From assembly GCA_016808115.1 (NCBI GenBank), contig JAEQBH010004423.1:124001-188000 (forward strand): 64,000 nucleotides of DNA, in the 5' to 3' direction. The stretch comes from Tetrastigma voinierianum (taxonomy: Eukaryota; Streptophyta; Magnoliopsida; Vitales; Vitaceae). Shown piece after piece: positions 33,180-43,130 of this stretch. The first letter of the stretch is position 1. Each line of letters starts with the position of its first letter. The position numbers and the translations under genes were made by a program. Below the pieces are notes generated by a model. That model searched no databases and was not told the origin of the DNA. It saw only the letters and a program-made list of their open reading frames with translations.

Positions 33180-33860
33180 CGCTTGCCTTAGTGGAATACT
33201 TTATGACAATAGTTATCGAGGTGAGTATCTGAGATGGCCATATGAGGCAGTGCTGTGGGAGGCCATGCGGGCTGCGATATGTTAGGCCCAGGAGTGGGAG
33301 AGAGGCACAAAGTCAGCTGATCACGATATGATTAGAGACACCTCAGGAAGGTGGGCTTGATCGCTAGGCGTGTTCTCTGAGCTCTCGAGCCGGTGGGAGA
33401 GTTGGCGGATGTGCGACCGTCGGCCTTAGGGTTCGGAGTTTGGGGATCACGTCTTCTTGGGTGATGCCTAAGAGAGGAGTGATCGAGGTTCGGTTGAGAG
33501 AGGATCTCAGCCCAGAAGTTTGTGGGCCCCTTCGAGATGCTCGAGAGGTGAGCAACGCCAACGCCCAGGTTGACTTCACGTCTACGTGTCGGGTGTCCAC
33601 AAGGTATTTCACGTCTCGTGGAGGTATCTGCGAATCCGGCTCATGTGGTGGATTATGAGGAGAGATTGAGTTGACGGATGGGACATTTGAGGAGGAACGG
33701 TGTGCATTTGGATAGCTAGGATTAGGTTTTGCGGCCTTGAGCCGTTGAGACAGTGAGGGTCTTTATGCGCGACCTTGCAGAGTGAAGTGGGGAATCAACA
33801 TGGGAGCGGAAGGACACGATGCGGGCACTATCCACTGCTTTGTTTAGGGATGAAGGTGAT
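33180..33860 (+). pseudogene. Integrase C-terminal remnant (element H)
   Basis: Frame-jumping translation recovers a Tekay-type integrase C-terminus: a YDNSYRG-like and PYEAL-like segment at 33,205-33,265, then GDHVFL with VMPKRGVIEVR and LSPE at 33,445-33,515. SGVHKVFHVS follows near 33,595-33,620, then TDGTFEEE and a VCILD-like run near 33,680-33,710. A final STWER-type segment lies at 33,795-33,815. Numerous single-base indels are needed to join them. The end of the series is where a chromodomain-like tail would lie, but it is too decayed to call. Confidence 0.65.
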
Positions 33861-33991
33861 GGTTTAGTGGTTTAATCGTTTAGTACGCCGTGGCTAGTTT
33901 ACATGCATGGTATAGTGCACGTTGCATATGCATGTGATTTGTTGTGATTGTCCATAATTTCGGGACGAAATTCCTTTTAAGGAGGGAAGAA

Positions 33992-35824
33992 TGTAAGACC
34001 CGAGAAAATTCCAATTTTCGGAAAAAAGGCAAAATCGTCATTTCGGTCAAAATCCGAAATTTTTCTAGATCTCGGATGACGAAATGGATCTCACTGTTGG
34101 AATCGTCTCACAAAATCTATTTACCGTTGGGTGGCGGTGCGAGGCAGTCGGGTGCCGCGTTTTTTCGAGGAAGCAAGTATCGGAATCAGTAAATGACATG
34201 TGATGTGAAAAAGTCACCTATAACATGTACTCATGTGACACATGTTGCATGAGTAGAGAGAGGAGGAATGGATGGCCTAGATTGTGCCATGTGTCAAAAA
34301 TCCAAAGCTTAGGGACAAGATGGGAATTTTTGGAATGTTTAATAAGGAAAAAGACAAAGTTGAATAGTGGTCTTCTTCTCCAAAAGACCAAAATTGGGCA
34401 GTGGCTAGACGTGTGAGATGTAGTGAGTTATGGTTTTGTGTTCCAGAGAGAGAGTGTGAAATACTTCTCTCTTCGATTTCAGATCAGATGGGACCGTCGG
34501 TTTCGCGGATCAAGAAGGAGGACCTTTGCGCGGCGAGGGGCTGCGCGTGGACCGGAACTGGTGGAGTTAGGCAACTCGAGGTAGGGATCTTTTCCTATCT
34601 GTGTTAATCTTTAACTAAGAGTCATGTAAATGGTTAGGAACGTTCTAAGGCTTGTTTTAGCCGTAAACTGAGTCTTAAAAGCTTTGAACTTAGTGGAGAA
34701 AATTTCTATTTGTGTGGCTAGTGAGCGATCATCCAGGGGTTTCCTTTGTTCACATGAATAATAACATGAATCTTTTGTGTAGATTTTTGTGATGTTGAGT
34801 GATTCAAAGTGATTGCTTATGTTTGCTAATTAGCCCATGTGAGCTAATTTTGGTGTTGATGATGTGAATTTAATAACATGATTTGTTTATTATTAATTAT
34901 GTTAATATATGTGCATAGTGAATATCGTGGCATAAATGTTTTGGGATTGGCATCATGCATTATATGCCTTTGGGACAACACAGAAATTAGGTGTGAGTGC
35001 ATGACATGAAGAAAATAAAACGAAAATGTTTGTGAAAGGAATTTCAATGGATGATTTTCCGGAGAATTGTGTTGGGAGATGGTCCAACAGTTACACGTCG
35101 GAGGAGCCCATGGATTGTTCGGAATGTTCTCGACACATTCGCCTCGGAGGTAGTCAATACTTTTCACCCAGAAGTCGGTAGTGAGTTTTTCGATAACAAA
35201 AAGCTTTTGTTTTGAAAATTGTGATTTTACTCGCATTCGGCTTAGGCATATGTGAGTGAGTCGGTGAGGACTCGGGACATGAGATTGGTCATGTAGACAT
35301 TCGAGTAGGTTCATGAAATTGCTTGAATGTGATTGTTCGACATGCATGTGCACTTAGGTGTGGAGTAAGCCCATGTAAGTATATGCAGGCTGTTCACCAC
35401 AATCAATTGATCGCCATTTCGAGTCTGAGGAGGCGATCGAGGAATGCGGCACTCATTAGAGGCCATTTGAGAAGAAAGTCGGGTTGTGGCTTTGGTAGTT
35501 ATTTTGTATACATGTATTAGAATTCTATAATTTTAATATGTTGTATTAAGAGTAATGTAAAAACTCTTAAACCATGATATATATTTGGTTGAGATATTTA
35601 TTTTGTGAGTATTGATGCAGGGGCCGAAGTGGTCATTATTTTACTCGCATTTGAACCCTGTGTGGTCATTGTAAACTTGTTGGGACAAGTTTGTAATTTG
35701 GGTAGAGCTCCCCGTACTAATGAGATTACGCAGATTTTACGTAAATGATGTCGGGTTCACCGACGTCGCATGATGTCAGGTGGGTTGACGGTTGTCAGCC
35801 GACTGGCCTGGCTTTGGGACGTCA
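33992..35824 (+). repeat. 3' LTR of element H (about 1.8 kb)
   Basis: It starts TGTAAGACCC at 33,992 directly after the polypurine tract 'aaggagggaagaa' (33,979-33,991), which itself follows the classic Tekay 'ttcgggacgaaattcctttt'. The likely end is 'tttgggacgtca' at 35,824. The 169-codon minus-strand open stretch within it (34,844-35,353) is antisense to LTR sequence and has no recognisable domain. Confidence 0.75.
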
Positions 35825-37639
35825 CTGGCTGCCCAAATTCTGACCAGGTTGTCGTCGCATGAGTTAATACATGTGCATTAAATATAACATTTAACTCATT
35901 AACTACAACTACCCTAATAATTGAATACTTCAATCATGGAACTTATGATGTGCATAAGATTGATTAAATAGTTATTTAAAATTAAGAAACAAAGTTTACA
36001 AAATTTGGTAAAGTAGTAACTAACGTTCACAAAGGTACCTAAGACCGGGAGAGTTAATATTTATAGTTTCATTAAGTACATCGGGTTAAGTAAGCACCTA
36101 AGATGAACATAACGAGTAACATAATGAATATTAAAATAATGAAAAATTAGTGCAACAACATAATCACACAACACCATAATTTATTTCCTAAAATTTTAAT
36201 TATACTCATTTTAATGGTAATGAATGATGGATATGGTCAATTGAAACAATATCAATTGAATATTTGCTAAAATAAAACACAACAAATATAAACCAATTTG
36301 CTACTTTTTTTTTACATCTATCATTAAACAAATATAACTAATTTGCTACTTCAATATAACAAAAAACTTATGTCTAACAATAAACCGTCAATCCATTAAT
36401 AATGTCAATAAAAATTAAACAAAATGAATAAATAAAGCAAAATTAAAAACATTGTTTTCATTCAAAAATCAAATACTTATATTGTTTGATTTCATTGAGT
36501 GGATGCTCTTGTCCTTTCCGGGTTTCGGTTTTTTAAACATTCAATACCTAACCATCTATAAGCTCAATATCATGTTATATGACACCTTCTTATTGTTGAA
36601 ATCATACAAATAAAAAATGACCCAGAAAATGCTTTTGGCCCTATATTGTCAAAGATCATTTCTTTATATCGTACAATGTTCTATTTTCATGTCAATATTA
36701 GATATTATGATATTTATATATCTAACTTAATTGATTGATAGATCGTTCAAAGTTTAAAAAGACAGAATAACTATGAACGAGAAGGGTTACCAGGTTAAAG
36801 TCCCAATATGAATGGTTTACTATATTATACTAAAGTGCTTAATTATAATATATATATATATATATATTAAGTTTTGTTTCTTTATACAATTAAAGAAACT
36901 GCAAAATTAAGAATGATGCAATCATCAAAATAATTAAGATTTATAAACTAGAATACTTCACTTGCAATTAATCCTCCCAAATTTTCTACCAAGTATTGAA
37001 GATTACTAAAATGTTCAGTATAAATTTTTAAAAATTTATTTTTTCTCATCATTCCCATTTCCTCAAAACAATCAAAATAATACTGGATTTGGAAGATTTT
37101 TTTTCCCTATTTTTCCCATTTATACCCATCCCAAACACATTAGTCTCTTTTAGATCAACTGGCATTCTTCCTCTAATAATATGAGGAATTGACCATCCAT
37201 AAAATTGAAGCCATCCATATAGATAGAGAAAGAGCCATAGAAATAAAAGAGGTTTTCTTTTCATTTTTGTAAGCAAAGCCTAAGTAAATAAAATAATAAT
37301 TCAACTAACTTTAGATTTCTTCTCGATTGCATATATCACACCCAATAAAAACATTATTCATTACACATTTGTATTTTAATAGCATTACTAGATCATCAGA
37401 AGTTTTAAATATTATTAAAAACTTCTCCTCTCCTCTCCTCTCCTTTGGTTACTTCTGTTCTTTTTTTTTTTTTCATTTCGTTAAAAAGGAAAGATGATTT
37501 TTTGACATTCTTTGATATGAAATCACCCTTCACATCGTTCGTCTACTCATATTTGAGTTTTATCTCTTAATAAAATGATTTCTTTCACCCGTTTCGATTT
37601 TTCATTCGATTTTTCTTTGTTTTTTTGTTTTAATCGTCG
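35825..37639. other. AT-rich intergenic region
   Basis: No gene is recognised. It contains a (TA)n tract at about 36,847-36,867 and a (TCTCC)n run near 37,425-37,446. It is unlike the retroelement DNA to the left, and probably old intergenic sequence. Confidence 0.5.
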
Positions 37640-37968
37640 ATTTATTACAGCGTGTGGTTGTGTCATCGTATGATGAGGTCCAGTTTGTTCGTGGATTTTC
37701 ATGTGACGATTAAAGGGTAGAGCTATTTTTTGGTCTAGTGAGAAAAAATCATATCAAATCTCTATCATCAATATGTTTCATTAGATATAAAATCTTAGGT
37801 ATTCTGGACATCTTAGGATTACCAAAGCCTTGAGTAATTTATTCTTGCTATTAACTTGAATGTTGTGTCATCCTTTAATGTTTTTAGCACTTTAATTTTG
37901 GTGTTTAGATGTAATGTATTCCTATTTCGAATCAATAAAATTTCTTTTTTCAAAAAAAAAAAAAAAAA
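37640..37968 (+). mobile_element. Possible retroposed 3' end (poly(A) after AATAAA)
   Basis: An AATAAA at 37,934-37,939 is followed 12 nt later by a run of 17 A (37,952-37,968). This arrangement is typical of the 3' end of a retroposed transcript such as a LINE or processed pseudogene. No protein homology is visible upstream, so the source is unknown and the left boundary is arbitrary. Confidence 0.35.
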
Positions 37969-38039
37969 CGAAAGAAGAGTAATCCCATCAACTCACATAT
38001 TAAAATAAGTTTATTATCGAGAAAAATGTTAAGACATAG

Positions 38040-38112
38040 ACATCTAAGGATACCTCAGTTGCTTTGATTTTGGGTTTGTTTCCTAATGATCACGGGTTTA
38101 AGTCCTTAAAGC
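38040..38112 (+). repeat. tRNA-derived SINE-like box A/box B arrangement
   Basis: 'acctcagttgctttg' at 38,051 resembles a RNA polymerase III A box, and 'gggtttaagtcc' at 38,093-38,104 resembles a B box, about 40 bp apart. This spacing is seen in tRNA-derived plant SINEs. No poly(A) or target duplication was confirmed, and there is no tRNA fold, so a functional tRNA is not claimed. Confidence 0.25.
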
Positions 38113-38187
38113 TTATTGAGGCTTACACTAATATTATCTTTTGGTTCATGGAATTAGTTGATGTACAAAGAAAGGACACCCCATGAT

Positions 38188-38191
<4 letters not shown>

Positions 38192-38259
<68 letters not shown>

Positions 38260-38302
38260 TATATATATATAACTATATATATATATATATGTGTGTGTGT
38301 GT
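38192..38302. repeat. (TA)n microsatellite with terminal (GT)n
   Basis: About 98 bp of almost uninterrupted TA repeats, broken by 'ctatatatatataac', end in (TG)6. The open frame predicted across it has no coding meaning. Confidence 0.95.
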
Positions 38303-38303
38303 G

Positions 38304-39202
38304 AGAAAAGAAAGAAAATAAAAAATAAAAGAAAATAAAACATATTTAAAATATTTAAAATAAATTATTTTATATATTTCGCGGGGACAAATTTTCTATG
38401 TTTCGGCCCAATATCGATTGATCCGATTTTTCGATTGGAGATGATAAATATCTCCCTTAGAAATTTCAATTTTCACTATTTTTTTAAATGCTGTTCTTTG
38501 AACAAAATCTCTGAGTCTGAAAAAAAAAAAAAAAACATGGAGGGGTTTGAAGCGTAGAAATCTTCAATTAGCGTATAATGCTTGGCCAATTAATTATCTT
38601 TATTATATATAGTGCAAGAACATATTTTTCTTTATTATTTGTTGTTAAGTAATCCCTACCATAGATCGATTATAATATTTTATTTTATTTTTATTTTACA
38701 TTATAACTTATAATATTTTAAATCAAATATTAATTTGAAAAAGGAAAAGTAAAATAATATCATTTAAATTTAAAATTATAATATATAATATTTTGAATCT
38801 CATCAATATCTACATAATATTTATAATAATAACAACAAATAAATAATATGTTTTTAATATAATAATATCTGAATAATATATTAAATATAACATATTTAAT
38901 TTAATAATTACTAATCCATTTGATTTTAATCTACCTTAATCATTTCTCATCATCTATATAATTAAAATATGAAAATTGCAATCGAGCGATATTTTGTAAA
39001 AAACCGATATTAGATATTTAGTAAAAAATGATTCTGGAATATATCGCTTTGTTTACCCGATATTTTGATCATGATTTTAAACTTTATTTTGCTTATATAT
39101 ATATAATATATATATATATAGAAAAGAAAAGAAAAGAAAATAAAAAAATAAAAGAAAATAAAAGCATATTTAAAATATTTAAAATAAATTATTGTATATA
39201 TA
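38304..39202. repeat. Pair of direct repeats flanking about 740 bp
   Basis: Two roughly 75-80-bp modules, 38,304-38,378 and 39,121-39,202, share 'gaaaagaaag...aaaataaaagaaaataaaa' and 'catatttaaaatatttaaaa'. Each is preceded by a TA tract. The left one is followed by 'gcggggacaaattttc' and the right one is preceded by 'cgatattttg'. They may be the ends of an AT-rich transposon or a local duplication. Confidence 0.5.
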
Positions 39203-39424
39203 TTTTAAACTTATTTTACTTATTTCTTCTTTTCCACGAAACATCAAATAATTTCAAAATATATTAGTGTATAATTGAAAAAAAAAATATTTTTATTAGG
39301 ATATTTTTACACGCAATATAACATATTACCATAGAGAAATCTTAGTAAATGGACGGTGATAGTTTGAGTAATTAGTTTATTTATTTATTTTCCAAAACAT
39401 TGCTATAGTCTTAAGAGTTTCCAG

Positions 39425-39581
39425 CAGCTAGGGTTTAAAGGGGAGCCGCTGTAAACTAAAACCCTCCATTTGAAATCTGTAAGCTTCGACGGTCTGAGGC
39501 TCTTGTCAACACCAGAGTCTCCTCCTATCTCCTAGGGTTCTATATCAACCCTAGATTTGCTGACAAAACCTTTACTCAACA
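39425..39581 (+). promoter_or_regulatory. TOM40 5' leader / promoter-proximal region with telo-box
   Basis: A telo-box (TAGGGTTT, complement AAACCCTA) lies at 39,429-39,436. 'cctagggttctatatcaaccctag' is split over 39,531-39,553. Telo-boxes are frequent close to the start of plant genes for ribosomal and nuclear-encoded mitochondrial proteins. No convincing TATA box is seen near by. The transcription start cannot be fixed from the sequence. Confidence 0.45.
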
Positions 39582-39708
39582 ATGGCCGGAATTGTTCCTC
39601 CGCCTCCACCTCCGGCTACTCCAGCTCCCCCTAAGCCCGATGAGAAAGTCGACTACTTCAATCTTCCTTGCCCCATCCCTTACGAAGAAATCCACCGCGA
39701 AGCTCTCA
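39582..39708 (+). CDS. TOM40: TOM40 exon 1
   Basis: It starts at the only sensible ATG and encodes 42 residues plus one base of the next codon. The N-terminal extension is proline-rich, as in many plant TOM40 proteins. It then enters the conserved EKVDYFNLPCPIPYEEIHREAL block. The donor is gtgagt at 39,709. Confidence 0.9.
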
Positions 39709-40572
39709 GTGAGTACCCTCACATTCTCATCACTACTCGATTTTTTGTGATCCTTTTTATTTCGATCCTTTTATTTGTTATTATTATTTTTCCTAATCCA
39801 TTCTTCTATGTGCTCACTTCATATACATGCATGTGACTGTGGTGAGTTTTATCCGTTGGTTTGATTTCTTGATCTGTAACTTTCCCATAACGTGTTTTGA
39901 TTTTATTTTTCATTATTTATTTATTTTTGCACTAGGGTTTTTAGCTACATCGTGGCGTTTGAAACCCTAATGCATATAAGTTTTTGGATGATTAGAGCAT
40001 GGGTTAGACCTAACAGTGAGATTGAAATGTCACCAATCAATTGAAATGAAAAGCGGTTTAGTGATTTAGATTCTAATGTTTTTCTTGTTCCATGCTGAGT
40101 GTGGTCTTAGGAGAGGAGCGATCCAATTGTAAAAGCAGAATGGACTCTGAAACATAGTGTTATTGGGCTTTCGGTAGTTATTCATAGATTCAAGGGGTAA
40201 GGGCATTCCCGTAAGTTTCTGAATGTGCCCTTCTGAGATCAATTTAGGATTTGGTGATCATATTTATGCATTTTGAAAGTTTCATTTTCTCTTAAATAAT
40301 TTAGTTAATTTCATGGTTGCATAATGATCACTTCAGTCATTGCTTGTACTTTTTTCTTCGAGTTTCTGTTCAATTCTATGCCACCCGCTATTTTGAATAC
40401 AGAAATGTAACCTGTTTATGTGCATTTGTTGCATTATGATTATGGTTGTGGTATCTTAAAATTCTGGTAGTAAAAAATTCAGGTGAGCAAAGCATTTTTT
40501 GGGGTGATTCTGACAGGGTTATTCTTTTATTGAATTGTTAATGTTCACCATGTCTAATATTTTGCATTGCAG
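39709..40572 (+). other. TOM40 intron 1 (864 bp)
   Basis: T-rich plant-type intron with a gtgagt donor and a 'ttgcattgcag' acceptor. No inserted element is recognised. Confidence 0.8.
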
Positions 40573-40865
40573 TGTCTTTAAAGCCTGAGCTTTTTGAGGG
40601 GATGCGGTTTGACTTTACCAAGGGGCTCAATCAGAAATTCTCACTGAGTCACAGGTAGATTTCCCCTTTTGTTTATTGTTCTCTTCAAAGGTTGTTCTTG
40701 TTTTTTTTTTTTCCCATTTTTTTCTCATCAATCTTGATAATGGTGCCTTGTTAACCATCTATCAGCGTGTTCATGGGACCCACTGAAATTCCCTCTCAAT
40801 CCACTGAAACTATTAAAATCCCAACTTCTCATTATGAGTTTGGTGCTAACTTCATAGACCCAAAG
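40573..40865 (+). CDS. TOM40: TOM40 exons 2 and 3 (40573-40654, 40766-40865)
   Basis: Exon 2 completes the codon for Met and reads MSLKPELFEGMRFDFTKGLN, then QKFSLSHS. Exon 3 continues VFMGPTEIPSQSTETIKIPT, then SHYEFGANFIDPK. The intervening intron is only 111 bp with gt...ag ends. This part forms the first beta-strands of the barrel. The frame is intact. Confidence 0.9.
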
Positions 40866-40975
40866 GTGAGCCAAAATTTTCTGATTTACTTATTAAGTAT
40901 CATTTTAGTAATGTGACCTGCAAGTAGTTTGTTTTATGTATGTTAAGTGAAAGAATTGTTTTGTTTGCTTAACAG

Positions 40976-41068
40976 TTGATGCTTTTGGGAGTAATTGACT
41001 GTGGAGGCTGAATGCAAGAGTGAAAGTGTGATTTGACCGAGAATCTCATCCTCAAGGCTAATGCTCAG
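40976..41068 (+). pseudogene. TOM40: TOM40 exon 4, disrupted
   Basis: The ends encode the conserved LMLLG and CDLTENLILKANAQ. Between them the normal GRVxTDGRLNAR block is scrambled by several small indels, giving TGA at 41,009-41,011 and again four codons later. At 93 nt, phase 0 to phase 0, the exon is 3 nt shorter than the 96 nt expected from the family. Skipping it would keep the frame and give a 269-residue product lacking part of the barrel. Confidence 0.8.
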
Positions 41069-41162
41069 GCAATATATATCTCAGTTGTTATTTTTGTTCA
41101 CTTTTCTTACCATTATAATTCTCTAATGTTTAATTCTGACCGATTTACCCTTTTTCCTTCAG
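41069..41162 (+). other. TOM40 intron 4 with GC donor
   Basis: The exon-intron boundary that preserves homology reads CAG|GCAATA, so the donor is GC instead of GT; the acceptor is a normal ttcag. GC-AG introns are a known minority class in plants. Confidence 0.65.
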
Positions 41163-41213
41163 CTTACGAGTGAGCCACATATGTCACATGGCATGGTTAA
41201 TTTTGATTTCAAG
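41163..41213 (+). CDS. TOM40: TOM40 exon 5
   Basis: It encodes LTSEPHMSHGMVNFDFK in phase 0, matching the ITNEEHMSQAMFNFDY region of Arabidopsis TOM40. The acceptor is ttcag and the donor gt at 41,214. It is followed by the 4-kb intron 5. Confidence 0.85.
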
Positions 41214-43013
41214 GTCAACATTCTTGCTACTTAATATTTTTCTGATTCTTAAGGTTTTTTTTCATAACCATGCACATATTACTATGGTATTTTACTAGCC
41301 CACCCTTCTAATAGGCTTGTGTGAGTGTATTAGATTTCACTGGAAACTTATGCTATAGGGTAAATATGTATCCTTCAAGATCTTCGAAGATGGTGCAAAA
41401 GATTTACATTATCTCTGCATCACTACACATGCAAATAAAACCTAACTCACAAGTTCTTTTAACATACTGCCATATTGTTGCAAGTCCTCCTCTTTACCCG
41501 ATCTTTTTAATTTGTTTTATCTTTTTTTCCTCATTGGTTCCTTTAACCAAGTTACCCCTTATTTTGGCCCCTTGTCTTTGTTCCAAATGTCTAGAGCTCT
41601 TGAGTTCCCTTTGTCTTGTTCTACTTTGTGCTACCTCTACCTTCATATGATTGCAATCGTCATTTGTGATTTCACTTCTGACCATTTTTTAACCAGCTTG
41701 TTACTGCCCAAATTCAATGAGAGAAATAGCAAATGTAATTCTTATTGTCCAATTGAGAGCAGACCTATAATCTCAACTAATTATCATAATCTTTATCATA
41801 TTGAATATGGTGGAATTTTTTTGCTTAACTATGTTTAATATAATAGTTTGACAGAGTAGAGAGGTGTAAATAGTTTTATATTCTTGGTTTTTCCTCAACT
41901 CATGCCACATTGCCCTTGATGTGGGGTTTATTAAGTAAAATTTTACTGCTAAATCTGTTTGAAAACCTTCATGAATAAATATTTCTTGGTGGTTATTAAT
42001 ATCTAAAATGTTGTTTTTTCAGATTATTTTAATTTCCTTTCATCAAATTTGAAAAAAACAGGGTTGTAACTTGTGTATGTTATTGATGGGATTCATGCTG
42101 TATTGACATTATGTACCACTGTCTGCAGGCAAGTCCACAATCCTGTTAAGAAAATAAGTTCATTGACATTTCCTTTATGTTTCTTCACACAAACAATCAT
42201 TTCAATTCATCAACATAGAGAGGCGGGGATTAGGATGAAATCCCAGCTAAATACAAATACAACAGTCTCTATACGAAATTTGATAAGGAGGATAAATGTT
42301 TGCTAAGCATCTAAACTATAAGCTTCAAAACTTTTTTTGATGAATAAACTATAAACTTTCAAAGTTATATTGAAAAGTTGGAAAAAAGAGGTGTTTCTTT
42401 GTTGTTTAGATAAAGAAGATGAAAGCTTTTGGATAGCTAAGTTTTTAGGATGCTAAGGAAGTTGAAAAGGAACACCTCTACCAGAGTGGTTTCTAAAAAT
42501 AACCTAGTGGAAGAGGTGTTAAGATAATAATTAAGAGAAAGTTTGCTTAAGTAACTCTTTTAAGTTTTGTGTGAGATGCAAATTGATTTCGATTCTTGAA
42601 TAATCCACATCGCTTTTGCTTCTATTGAAAAAATGATTGCCAAGTAACTAAGTGGAGATAAAGAGAGGGCAATTGCTGTTTTGAAACACCTTGCTTTACA
42701 GCAAGAGAGGGGATAGAGCCCTAGTGTTGATGTATCCCTTTGAGGTGTTGAGAGGAGTAAGGAAATTAGAGTTTTCTAAGCGGATGAGGTCTGTTGGCTT
42801 TGTCAAGTTGAATGGTGATAAATTTCCAAGTCAAATGTTTTTTGATGTCTTTGGCTTTTCAATTAGAATTTTGTAAAGTGAGGCATTAGTGTATTAATGA
42901 CTTCCATGAGCATGGAACATTTTTTAAAAAAACATTCAATTAAAAAAGTAAAGAAATTATATAAATTTCAATGTATAATTAAAAAATTTTAGAATAAAAG
43001 TGTTTAGAAAGGA
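41214..43013 (+). other. TOM40 intron 5, left part
   Basis: T-rich intron sequence without a recognisable coding domain. Open stretches on both strands near 41,320-41,840 and 42,690-42,876 have no conserved motif. Confidence 0.5.
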
Positions 43014-43130
43014 AATTAAAGTCTACTAGGCACGCCTTTTCAATAAGGCGAATGTTTTAGAAAGTGAGGTGCTGTAGCCAAGGAGTGGTTGTGCCTTTAG
43101 CCTAGGTGCGCCTTTTAAAACTATGTATGC
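43014..43130. mobile_element. MITE-like fragment in TOM40 intron 5
   Basis: 'taggcacgccttttc' and the right end 'taggtgcgccttttaaaact' resemble the terminal sequence of the larger MITE in intron 6 (agtgttttaaaaggcg on the other strand). The left end is not identified. Confidence 0.4.

Larger units (their letters stand above)
31039..35824 (+). mobile_element. Element H: deleted Del/Tekay-type chromovirus
   Basis: Direct LTR repeats flank a short interior. The 5' LTR fragment (31,039 to about 31,600) aligns closely with 33,992-34,560; 31,235-31,500 is nearly identical to 34,190-34,460. The interior keeps a gag zinc knuckle, a minisatellite, a frameshifted integrase C-terminus and the Tekay 3' signature 'cgggacgaaattc', followed by a polypurine tract and the LTR start. 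Protease, RT and RNase H are missing. The element is non-autonomous by deletion. Confidence 0.8.

Noticed and set aside
34844..35353. 169-codon minus-strand ORF
   Set aside because: Antisense to the 3' LTR of element H, with no recognisable domain; the strand-opposite LTR homology explains the sequence.
38040..38112. Functional tRNA gene
   Set aside because: Box-like segments only; no cloverleaf or acceptor pairing could be made.
38146..38343. Minus-strand ORF with a tyrosine-isoleucine run
   Set aside because: Translation of the (TA)n microsatellite.
43014..43130. Complete MITE with target duplication
   Set aside because: Only one convincing end was found and no matching flanking duplication, so it is reported as a fragment only.
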